Made by a program: the position numbers and the translations under genes. A model generated the notes under the pieces. That model did not search any database. It was not told the DNA's origin and saw nothing but the letters and a program-made list of their open reading frames with translations. Positions 11,777 through 22,631 of a stretch of 64,000 nucleotides of DNA are shown piece after piece (the first letter of the stretch is position 1; every line of letters begins with the position of its first letter). The stretch is from Arenicola marina (Eukaryota; Annelida; Polychaeta; Arenicolidae): positions 45,792,959-45,856,958 of the forward strand of contig OZ025252.1 in assembly GCA_964019135.1 (NCBI GenBank), given 5' to 3'.

Positions 11777-12600
11777 CCATTTCGGCATTGGGCTAATCAC
11801 GCATACGAACATAGGTTCGAACTTATTTATCTGTGCAAAAGACGACACGACGTGGTTTGGACACAGCAATGTTGCACCGAATGGAAGGACTAGAAGCGAA
11901 CCGCGATTGTATATCAACCCCATATATGTGGTATGATCGAGATCGGGTATGAAGTCCTTAAAGCTTAAGAGTAAGATTATTGCTGTATTCTCATGACATT
12001 TGGTCTGTCAGTGTGTAGCTCGTTATGTGCTCACCAGAGCCCAAATCCACCAGGGAGCAATGGAGTTTATTGTAAAAACAGCGCATTAACAAAATGGCGC
12101 GACCGAGAAACCGCTTTCGATAATCGACGTATAGTTTACAGCAATGAATTACGATTGCTTGCTTTGGTGAGTACAACCATGATTCTGTCCAGGAAAAAAT
12201 GCAGTTTTACTCTAGTTAGGTATGAGGCATTAAGGCGATCTAATATTTTTGAAGGCCGACGCTTCGTCATAGCTGCATTCAGTGTAAGTGAGGGCAAGCT
12301 GCCGCCATGTTTGGGCGGAGGCCGGGAGTGCTGGGGTAAATTACGGGAGGACAATTGGGGGGGGGGGGTGGGGCGATGATGGTGGGGGGTCTGAGTGATG
12401 AAGACGCGGCGGTGTGAGGGAGGTGGATGACAGCGGATATCGTTTCGTTTATCGACTATTTTTTTCTTTCTCTTGAGTGCAGTGCTGTCTGTGTCACGCA
12501 GTGATGGCGACATCTGTGCCGTGTCGAGTGCGCGGCGCAGAGACAACGGTCGGTGCCGTGTACGCCGTGAATGGTACACGGGACTAATAGCGTGTGCGTG
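11777..12600. other. Intergenic DNA, nothing recognised
   Basis: No conserved exon seen. Its last bases (about 12,588-12,607) match one unit of the 18-bp minisatellite that resumes at 12,944. Confidence 0.5.
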
Positions 12601-12607
12601 ACCCATA

Positions 12608-12943
12608 CAGGGCATTACATCAACTTCTGAGCTAACTTGTCCTATCGGGCAAGTGGAGAGCCAATTTTACTTGCTCTGACCAAGAATACACTTGCCTCGT
12701 TATCTTATCGTGTTCAAAATCGCGATGTCTGATTTTTCACTTGAAACGTGCTTTAGCCAATCAGCGGTACCGAGGCATAGATCGTTTGGATCTCGGACAA
12801 GCTCGTTTTCTTAAAAAAGAGGCGAGAAAATTAGCCCGACGGAAAGCACTTGCCCGATCAGCAAGTGCTCCACAAAATTCACTTGCCCTGACCCATCTTT
12901 CACTTGCCCCGGGCTATCGGGCAAACGCTAATGTAATGCCCTG
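12608..12943. mobile_element. hAT-like MITE inside a minisatellite
   Basis: A 336-bp element with inverted ends CAGGGCATTACAT and ATGTAATGCCCTG, flanked on both sides by CCCATA (12,602-12,607 and 12,944-12,949). CAGGG termini are typical of hAT transposons, although their usual target duplication is 8 bp and I can match only 6. The interior carries repeated CACTTGCCC motifs and no transposase frame. The flanks are both pieces of the neighbouring 18-bp repeat. Confidence 0.75.
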
Positions 12944-12949
12944 CCCATA

Positions 12950-13380
12950 GCGTGTACGTGACCCATGGTGTGTACGTGACCCATGGTGTGTACGTGACCC
13001 ATGGCGGGTACGTGACCCATGGCGTACACGCGACCCATGGCGGGTACATGACCCATGGCGGGTACGTGACCCATGGCGGGTACGTGACCCATGGCGTACA
13101 CGCGACCCATGGCGGGTACGTGACCCATGGCGGGTATATGACCCATGGCGTGTACGCGACCCATGGTGTGTACGTGACCCATGGCGGGTACGTGGCCCAT
13201 GGCGTGTACGTGACCCAGGGCGTGTACGTGACCCATGGCGGGTACGTGACCCATGGCGTGTAGTGACCCATGTCGGGTACGTGACCCAGGGCGTGTACGT
13301 GACCCATGGCGGGTAGTGACCCATGGCGCGTACGTGACCCATGGCGGGTACGTGACCCATGGCGTACACGCGACCCATGA
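12950..13380. repeat. Minisatellite, 18-bp unit
   Basis: About 24 copies of GTACGTGACCCATGGCGG with variants GTGTAC, GTACAC and GCGACCC. Because 18 is a multiple of three, several frames remain open on both strands (YVTHGG, HGSRTR, MGHVPA types). There is no start, stop or splice context to support coding. Confidence 0.92.
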
Positions 13381-14130
13381 AGTACACTTGTATATAGATG
13401 CATGTTTTGTAGACTCACAGATTACAAATGTGGCTTACTTTATTCAGCATAACGACCTCTCCATCGAACACTCGGTTTCTAGCTACAGCACTTGTTGAAG
13501 TGAAGTGAAGTGAAAAACGGTCAACCAACATCCCTAATGAAACTATTATGGGGATGCCGGGGGGGTCATGCCACATTAACATACTTAATGCAGTCCTTTA
13601 TCGTAGCACTCGAACGGATGTCTATAAAATGTAAGGCAATAACATTATAAATAGCAGAGGCGGCCAAAGAAAGCACCCACTGTTGCCTTTCACTTCCTTG
13701 TGAGACGTTAGCTATTGGGGCACCCGACTCTCGATCTCTCTACACACACACGCGCTTACACAGACAGTCACATACGTAGCAGGCGGGACAAGGGTAACTC
13801 ACTCACCCCAGAACGTCGCGGCAATTATGCTTTAAATATGCATGCCTCCTCCCGCCATCTGGCCATGCGTTCATGTATTTATGAATATTAATAAGGTAGC
13901 TACCAGGAGTAACAGCTCGTCTGTTTCTTGCCGCCTGTCGCAGGGCGGTGATAGCGGAAAGGTGGTTAAAACTGATTCACCGACCTAGGACAAATATATC
14001 CATGTTCAACAGTGTTCCCCCGGCATGTAAGTCACCATTCGGACAGCGGCCGATTTTTGCCCGTCCCACAGCCACATAACTAGGGATAGGTCAAACCAGA
14101 CTAAGTATTGTTTTAATGAATCAGCAGCGG
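13381..14130. other. Intergenic DNA, nothing recognised
   Basis: No conserved exon, RNA gene or transposon terminus seen. Confidence 0.45.
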
Positions 14131-14378
14131 CCCTATTCATAATCGCCACTTAGACTACGCCATTAGACTTAGCGCTAAGTGGAAGATTTGTCGAGCGATT
14201 ATCGGGTTCAAACTACATAAGTAGTCACCCAATAAGTGGATTTTCTGAATTAAGAAAGGGCTAAAATTATGTTGAAGATGATTTTTTTAATCATGAGCAC
14301 CACCACAACGAGCTGGTGAGGCTAAAATGAAAATGCACTTTTCGTGGGTAAGTTACGAGGAGATTATGAATACGGCCC
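14131..14378 (+). mobile_element. MITE-like element, copy 2
   Basis: A 248-bp stretch whose ends are inverted: GGCCCTATTCATAATC on the left and GATTATGAATACGGCC on the right. Its interior aligns in reverse orientation with 8,940-9,178. No protein-coding content. Inferred to be a non-autonomous DNA transposon; a target-site duplication was not obvious. Confidence 0.75.
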
Positions 14379-17300
14379 CAGGACCCGTATAGAGACATCG
14401 AACCCTAGAATAAGACAGTGATAGGTTAGGAGAACCACCCAGGCAGCGTCCTTTAATGACACCATCCACTGATCCAGGACTACAAAGCGTCCAGGTACTG
14501 TAGGTTGCAGGTTGGCTAGCACAACACTAAGGTCGGACGTTTTATTGGATCACGAGATGGCTGGTAACTGATGGTGGCAACCAGCGGTATTGAGCCGCCA
14601 GTCCGACGCTAATTAATCGCACAGACACAGCTGATTTCGCTACATTCTTTATGAAATACTTAAACACCACTGCTGATGTCGAAGGGTCAGACGGTGGCCG
14701 CCCCCTACCGCTGGCCTACTGCGCAAGCGCTCCCATAAGACCGGCCACCTCACGAAGACGAAGATGGGGGGGTACGCGTACTAATATCTTTGCCGTAACA
14801 TAGCGACGGAGCGTGGCACCTTCCAACGTATAGGGGGGGGGGGGGGGGGGGGCAAAGACTGCACTGTAACATATGGAGGGGCATAGAACGTTGCAACGTA
14901 TGGCACGTTTCAACGTCTATGGATGAGTGTAGATGGTCCTTCCGCTATATAGGTTAAGCCTACAGAGTTGTTCATAGGAGTTATACGGGGTCAGTATTTT
15001 CGCGCAGGTGCAAGCCATCATATATCATGCTCCACAGAAGAAGTTGGTTTAAACGCTGTAGGATAGATCACGATAATGGGAAGGGTCATGGTAACGAGGA
15101 GCCCTGTGTCAGGGGCATAACCCCATACCGCACAGACATAGGCATGTGCACAGACAGAGAAGTGTGAGGGGTATTCCGCTATGCGCTATGCATATATAGA
15201 CGTGCAAGGGACATGGGTGTTAGAACAAATATTGGTATGAAAACGATGTCTGCCTTCCGCTCAACGCGCAAAGAGTCGAAATGAACGATAACGAGGAAAA
15301 CGAAATCCAGGATCAGTCAACAGGCTTCTAGCCTAAGAATATGACTGAAGAGGATATGTATGTATGTGTATGTAGAACAGCGACAAGGAAGCGATGCCGC
15401 GTAACAAAGAAACAAAGGGCGCATGAAAGATATATTTTTCTGTCTCACGTAAAGTTTAACCAGCAGGAACTCTTAGGAATGTCAAGGGTTGATTACCCCC
15501 CCCCCCCCCACTCCCCCCGCCCCGCAGGATCCGCGCTTCTGCGGCACGAGCTTCGGTCCACGTGAAGTCACTGGCTACGAATCCGGTCCTATTTGCTGCC
15601 AAGTAGCGAAGGCACACGAAGCAGGATGTGACCGGCCACTTCACTTCAATCGGGCCCACCGGACTCTCTGGTGTCGACTAGAGCCTGGCACTCACTTCCT
15701 CAGTCCACCTGGCCAGGTACTTTCCGAAAACCCTAGCAGTGATGTTGACGTTGCTACCGTTCACGGCTCACTGATTTATGAACCCTTGTCTGGAGACGGT
15801 AAAGCCACAAAAGTCTCCTAAAAACTGAACTGAAAGATCTCCCTTCCCCTCAACAAGCCCTGCACCACCTGTATCTAACTGTTCTGTGTGGTGTACCCAC
15901 AAGGGTACTGGACTAAATGCGTAAGTCAATGAGGTCTGTACTAGAATGACCATTGTATGGCACAGACAGCGACCCCCCCCCCTTCGCCCCTCATCCAAAG
16001 ATCTATGATATCGGAGGCAATTACACAAGTTAGTACCGCAGTCAGCCTTCAGCATCAAATGTCAGGGCCCAGTGCTGTCAGTGCCACTCAAGGGCCTCCC
16101 CCCTCCAACCATCCTAACCTTTTGTCCCCCTCTTGTGCCCGACTCGCAGTTCAACACTGCAGAAACCCTCATGTCAGCTGTATATTGACTGTTCTGGAGG
16201 TGGTCTTTTGCTCAGGACACAAGAACATGACATCTGCAAACAGTGTTTAAATGTCAGTATCTGTGTGTGGACGCACCGCTGAGGACACAGCCGCAAACCA
16301 ACCATCACAGTTTGTATGTCATGTAAGGAAGGGACTTCAGCCACGTACAACCCTAGAACTCATACATCAACTGGCTTAATTGCATCAAACGTAATGCACT
16401 AATAAATTCATCAGTAAAATGATTTCACATAACTTCCCAGACATGCTTAATGTTTTTTGCACGATAAAAGAAAACATCGATTTGCATTATTTGGTATTTA
16501 ATTAGGGCTAAATTAATTAAACAAATTTCAGAAGAAAGTAAAAGTATAAAAACAAGGAGAAACAGTAACATAATACAGTTTTACAAAATTTAAATTACAA
16601 TTTTTTCTGTAATAACATATCAGAAGTAAGGCAAGAAACCTGGACATTACTGGTTCCATGCAAAACCTATCCTGGCTTGTCAACTTCAATAAAAAAATAA
16701 TACCTGGTAATTAAAATTTAATCTATAATTTAATCATTGTTCACTTGTTGATGCCATATAATATCAAATGCTATTTGGATAAATTAATTAGTAGTATATT
16801 TGAAAAAACATTTAATGGTTTGATGATTTGTAACTTCAAGATAAGTCTTATAAATTGTTGTTGAGCTGAACATACCATGCATATAGCCTCAGAGGTCTAA
16901 TTGTATGGCTAGGTCTCCCCCTCCCTCCCTCCCCCTTCCTGCTCATAAGAATTTCCATCTGCTGCCTAAGACAAGGTTGTTTTCGTTACTTCCAGTGTAT
17001 ATAGTGTATTATGTATACGCTCTTCACTTGTATGCAGAGAGTTTTAATTTATTTTGACCCAGGAATATGAAATTTATTCTTCCAGATCTGGAAACAAGAC
17101 CCCTCCCTTGCCTCCCCCCTCTGTAGTTAGGTCTTCTCCCCCTTTCCTATCACTGTTTTAAACCCTCTGCTCCCTCACATCTTGGTCATAGGGATTTCCA
17201 TCTTCCCTGCCCAAGACCAGGTTTTCTTCATCACTTCCAGTATATAATGTCCCTTCCGGCACATTGTATTTTTCTCTTTAAAGAGCTTACAACTAAAAAT

Positions 17301-17575
17301 CCATTTCAGTTTGAAAAATAACTGTTGTTCAGATAAGTAATAGCAACCTGTCTTCCTTTAGGTTTAGTTTGATTAAGGATATTGCTGTAAATTATCATTT
17401 TTCCTGAGTTAATGATGGTAAAAAGTTGCTTGACAATCTTGAACAAATAGCTTTTCAATATGTTTCTGTGTTGTTTGATTGACTCAACATGGATAGAATG
17501 ATTTGCACATCAGTTTGGGTCCAGTTATAAGTTGTGACAGATGTTCTTTATTGTACTGTATTGTTGTATATTCGT
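14379..17575. other. Intergenic or intronic DNA; diverged duplication at 16.9-17.25 kb
   Basis: Mostly unique and increasingly AT-rich to the right. Two related blocks near 16,911-17,011 and 17,129-17,250 share pyrimidine tracts, ATTTCCATCT, AAGACNAGGTT and ACTTCCAGT, indicating an old local duplication. No coding exon supported. The second exon of the PPP1R14-like gene could fall here, but I could not identify it. Confidence 0.45.
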
Positions 17576-17985
17576 CATAGTGGCTGAGCTTGACTGAGTG
17601 GGGGTAAAGTAATTCTGTCTGCTACATTGACTAAACTAGATCAAGAGGGGCCATGGTAAGTCATTCTGGCTGCCATATATGGCTGACATATGACTGAGCA
17701 GGGCAATGAACAGTCATTCTGTCTGCTATATGGTAAGTTGACAGACTGAGCGCGGCATTAATGGGATGTCATTATGTGACTATATATGATGGCTGACATA
17801 GACTGAAAAGGCAATATATGGAAAGGACATCACTCTGTCGTTATATAGTGACAACCAGAAACAGAGCAGGGCAAGTCATTCCGTCTGCTAGATAGTGGCT
17901 GACATAGACTGAGCAGGGCAATGGGTGTCATTCTGTCTGCTAGATAGCGGCTGACATAGACCGGGCAGGGAACTGGAAAGTGATC
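17576..17985. repeat. Degenerate tandem repeat, about 50-60 bp unit
   Basis: Roughly seven diverged copies built from GTGGCTGACATAGACTGAG, CAGGGCAATG and GTCATTCTGTCTGCTA. The unit length varies between copies. No coding potential. Confidence 0.75.
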
Positions 17986-18739
17986 ATGTCAAAAATTTTC
18001 CTTTCCGACACATTTTGAGCACATACTTATTGATTAGTAATTATGTCTCCAAAAACACCACAATATGCACACAGGTTTTTAATAGCAAGTAATAGTGGTT
18101 ATATGCCATGAAGATCAGAATTTATGATGTTAGATATATGTTGAATGATTAATATGACCTGATAACTATATACCTGTATTCACATATATTCATGTTCACA
18201 TGAGGTTAGATGTTTTTAACAGATATGATCGTTCAAGATTAAAATAATAAAAATGGTAATAGAAGGCTAGAGTTATTTTAACGCAATATGGTGATTTAAG
18301 TTGATTAAGCACCATAGCCTTTGATACTAAACTGTGTGGTCAAAAACATGTCCTTTCCAACATCCTTCAGGTTGTTAAATGGGTTCAATAGAAAGCTACC
18401 AAGTGGGAGTTGACCTTACAATCACTGCACTATATAACAACAACATGTATAGTTTCCCAAATTATGGCTAAGGATTCATTATAAAGCTAAAACTATGAAT
18501 ATACTATGCATAATTATGCATATGATTAATTGTTTGATGAATCATGGTTCATAGCCAGTGAAAGGCTATTGATTATTGGTGTGTTTAAGGTATATATACA
18601 TGTATAAAAATAGTTTGTGTTATATTATATTACACTACGACAAATGTCTCTCAAAATATACTAGCTGTCAAACAAATTTGTGCTTTCTGCATGATGTGAG
18701 TTCGGAAAAGACTGTTTTTTTGTGTCTGTATATTGCCTA

Positions 18740-19174
18740 CCGTAAACTGCCTATTTGAAGCCGCATACATATTAGAAGCCACACCTGTATCTCTGCCTAA
18801 TCCGGTCCCGCCAATGAAACCAATTAATTGTTTATACAAGCGGCAGTAGTAATAAATAACACAACCATAAGTAACTCATTGTCAGTCTTCATTGCCACAG
18901 TAACACAATGCCTGGGAAAAGAGCATCTTACAACGCAGCTTTCAAGTTGACGACATGTTGACTTGTATGGATGCAATAAATTATTTTGGCAACACCGGTA
19001 TAATTTTTCGTATTACCTTATCCCCCCCCCCACCTGCCAGCTTGTCTCGCCACGCTCACTTGAAATCGGCAAAAGGCCCTATTTAAAGCTGCACCCTGAC
19101 TTGCGACTTAAACCCGGAAAGTGGAGCCTACAACTTCCTAATATACGCTGCATCTTCAAATAGGCAGTTTACGG
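18740..19174 (+). mobile_element. pogo/Tc1-mariner-type MITE with transposase N-terminus relic
   Basis: Perfect inverted repeats of 21 bp (CCGTAAACTGCCTATTTGAAG) bound this 435-bp element. It is flanked by TA on both sides (18,738-18,739 and 19,175-19,176), the Tc1/mariner/pogo target. At 18,908 a short frame reads MPGKRASYNAAFKLT before a stop, resembling the N-terminal DNA-binding start of pogo/Tigger/CENP-B-like transposases as I know them. The rest of the transposase is missing, so this looks like a deletion derivative of an autonomous pogo-like element. Confidence 0.85.
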
Positions 19175-19837
19175 TAGTTTGATTCTGACAATAGTTGGCA
19201 TGATCTAATGTGAGAATTGTGCATCATACACCTTCTTAGACTTCATAATAGACAGAGTTTTTAGGATATTTTAAATCTGTTTTCGGTGTAGAAGCCATGA
19301 CCTATATCTATCAAATAAGTCTGCATGATTTTATTGATGTCACTGAATACTTTGATGTTATTTTCTATCAATTTTCTAGCCAATAACAGTATTTTATTAT
19401 ATTTACTGTTTCCCCACTCAAAAGCTGATGTTCTTTTTAAAAAGGATTTTTTTATACTGTAACATATTTCTCATGACACTAGAAAGCTTATACTACCATA
19501 ATAAAATATAATTACACTTAAATAAAGAGTTTAATTTTTTGACCCCAGTGAGACAAAAAGGTGCCCATGACTGTAAAACTGCCCATATCAGTTTTCCAAG
19601 CCAGGACATGTGAAACAGTTTCTGTGTGAGCAGATTCAACTACATATTCTACATTCAACATATAAAGCTAACAACTGGTTAAAGTATTGATACCTATCAA
19701 ATTTAACTTATTAAGCTTAATTAACAAACTCATATGAAAGTTATTAAAATAAATACAATTATAATTTTTTAATATATTTAAAAGCTCAACAAATCAAAAA
19801 CTGGAAATTAAATGGCAATCTCATGAAGAATACTTAC

Positions 19838-20146
19838 CACATCATATAATGATTTTAATTGGGTATCAATCCAATCTTCTACTTCTAATCGTTTGCGTAT
19901 TAAGCGCATTTGATGCTGAGGATATTTGGCAGTAAGGTACTTTTTGCGATCATCTTGAGCATCATCATTCTTTGCTGATGAAGTTCTGAAACCAACTGCG
20001 TGATTGTCAACACTGACAACAGGTGAGTCTCTGCTAGGCCTACTTTCCGAAGAATGAGATTGAGAGACTGGATTTTGGGCTGGGAACCTTTCCTGTCCAG
20101 ATCCAACCCGGTTACCTGTATGAAACTGTGTGTTAACTGTAGCCAT
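19838..20146 (-). CDS. PPP1R14: PPP1R14-family protein phosphatase 1 inhibitor, first coding exon
   Basis: One 103-codon minus-strand exon starting at an ATG in good context (GCCATGGCT on that strand) and ending at a GTAAGT donor in phase 0. The first 70 or so residues are Ser/Gln-rich and unremarkable. The C-terminal part, around KKYLTAKYPQHQMRLIRKRL followed by EVEDWIDTQLKSLYDV, matches the start of the PHIN domain of CPI-17/PHI-1/KEPI proteins. In that family the threonine in the VTVKY-like motif is the activating phosphosite; here it is the T of YLTAKY. Known role: phosphorylated PPP1R14 proteins inhibit PP1 and myosin phosphatase in the cytoplasm. The remaining helical exons should lie to the left, but I did not find them. 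I choose the second in-frame ATG over one nine codons upstream because of its better context. Which paralogue it is cannot be told. Confidence 0.72.
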
Positions 20147-20274
20147 GGCTGAATCCCTACAGGCAACGTGCAAAAGAACCTCCTGTTTTTGGACGTTGAC
20201 AAATAAACACGGCTTCTTCCTTGATCACACAATGCTGGTAAGGTTATAAACTCTTCACTCCAGTTGTATTCCAA

Positions 20275-22560
20275 CCGCGACGCTGACCTGCTGACTGAGT
20301 GTTGACAGTGTTGTTGGTTTTGACAACAACAAGCCTAATATGCATGTATTCCGTAATCCACAAGAGCAAAGTGACTTGCGCTAGATCTTTACTATCTATC
20401 AATCAAACGATATCATCTAAGCAAATGTAAATCGGTTGAACAGATCGAGACGAGCGGACCATAGCACCACTTTTGACAAGTCCTCAGCGAGCACTGACGT
20501 TGCACGGAAGTCACTCGTGGTTACCACATAGATTTATTCACCAGATGGCGCTTCTGTCAGACTGCCCGATTCGCTAGGTGTCGAATCTTGATGTCGTTGC
20601 ATCTGTTTGGAGATTGGCTCCAGGGATGGTTTCTCGAAGAAATTCATTGTCTCTTCATTCGTTTTTACTACTTCTTGATGGATACTTAATTATATATCAT
20701 GCTTCATAACTACGATTATAGCTAGACTTAAACGCTCAATGTTATTAATGTGTTCAAATTACTCTCCATGGACAATATTTAAGCTGTTAGACTTGGACTT
20801 CATCGAAGTCTAAATTCGATCTTTACTCTAGACAATATGCTTACGAATGATAAACTTTATTATGTTCTATTATCGGTCAATAGCACTTATTGTCGGTCAA
20901 TGGCAATTGTGCTAATGTTCATAGCGACGTACGTTGCCCACCCTTTCATTGACTAAGTGTCAGGCAGAGCTAAGAGTTACAGTTAAGGGATCATTGGGGA
21001 AAGTATAATAGTTAAACTAGAATTGCGACATTGCGTAACTTGTGATGAAAATTAAGCTCTGAAAGTTGTTACTGATTATATGGCAACAAAACAATGTATC
21101 TGTAATTGCTTAATTCGTGGTATTGATTTTGAGGGTCTTGAACCACATTTTTTTTCAAATAAAGATCATTGTTTCGCTTTGATTACTTTATGAGGGGGTA
21201 AATGTTTATATGAGTGATAATAGTACCTACATTAAATAATATGTATTTGATTGGAGACTATTTTTTTTTAATGAGGTCGTATCACCACAGAGTAGATATA
21301 TATCTACTCTGTAGTATCACCCGAACTGTAATTAACACCCAGTGGAAGTTCAGCAGGGTGAATTTTGCGAAGTTAGTTTTTGAACAAATCGACAGAATTT
21401 GTGGTCAAAGTTCCTGATTTTATTATTCACTAATATTTACTCTTAATAATTTACATTAGACATTGCACTAATATATCGATCGTCATATGAATGCTACGAT
21501 TGCTCGGAGAAGGAGAGACAGTCGCATTTCAACGGAGAGCCGTACACTCGCAAGGCGGTGCCGCGACGGCGGTGATCCCGCGTGCCATGCACTTATTATT
21601 TAGACGATGATTTATTGGTTGTTGGATTGATTGTGATCGCTCGATCGAGCGTGTCGTCATTGATTTCTTGAACAATGCACTACGTACTATAGTATATATT
21701 CGACCGACCGAAAAAGCATTATCAAAAAAATATATAATTATTACATCTATATTTCCGTCGTAACTTTCAAGTTGTATTAACCGACCTAGCTGTTCGATGA
21801 TTGGGAAATTGCCGACGGACTGCCACTGAGGCCTACATTCCTTGGTTTCAAACACTGCTGCATGGCAAGAAAGGTGTATGCACGCCATTGATCCTGACTC
21901 GCCTTTATAGAGACAATCATATTCTGGTTCATCAATAAAGCTCCAGTCGCCTAGTATCAAACTATGTCAGTGCACAAAATTTAAACATAGTTTATTGAGA
22001 ACGTACGCGTCCTAACATTTATTAAGTACCCTTAAATATCATTTAAATGCATGTCACCTTCAACGAATTTTAAACTATATATTAGTTATGTCGATCGCCG
22101 CCAAACGGCTATTCCTAGACTGGAAATCTGTCGTAAACATCATGCAATTCATAATTGACTATAAACAGATGAAATGAAAGCAATCTTCTGCGCAGGTTTT
22201 ACTGATACAACATTGTGGATGTCACATATACATGTATATATACCGCCGCGGCGGGTAGGATGAAATTTCTCCGACTATCATTACATTGGCCGAGCCTTCA
22301 TTAGTATTAGTACCGATCTCACATATACAGCTATACATACCGGTGGGTCACCCAGGGTTCAGTTAATTGATACTCCGTCAGTAACCATGCAAGGATAAAA
22401 TGAAGTAGTCTACCGTACTTTTGATAAAAGTTGAAAGAGTGCTCGAATATGAATTTATTCGACAAATACACATCTGGTTGCATGCCGTGACGTCATCACT
22501 GTCGCCATGTTGGAAAGCAGCTGGGGATGTTTTGGTTTGTGAATTGACTGTCAGACTGGT
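20275..22560. other. Intergenic DNA with a perfect palindrome
   Basis: About 2.3 kb between the divergently transcribed PPP1R14-like and LRP11-like genes, so it probably contains both promoters; no TATA box or other element could be assigned. A perfect 26-bp palindrome lies at 21,287-21,312 and is listed separately. No further conserved exon seen. Confidence 0.5.
21287..21312. repeat. Perfect 26-bp palindrome
   Basis: ACAGAGTAGATATA followed by its completing half TATCTACTCTGT; the 26 bp are identical to their own reverse complement with no loop. Its role is unknown. Confidence 0.9.
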
Positions 22561-22631
22561 GTTTACACGATTTCGTCGTGTTTTAACTATTTGTTTTGTG
22601 ATTAAGGGAGCCGCCTTTATAAGCATACAAA

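Noticed and set aside
12950..13380. Possible CRISPR array from regularly spaced repeats
   Set aside because: The repeats are directly adjacent without unique spacers and the DNA is eukaryotic; it is an ordinary minisatellite.
21529..21960. 143-codon minus-strand frame
   Set aside because: The first half looks mildly protein-like, but there is no recognisable family and no clear splice boundaries, so it was not called a gene.
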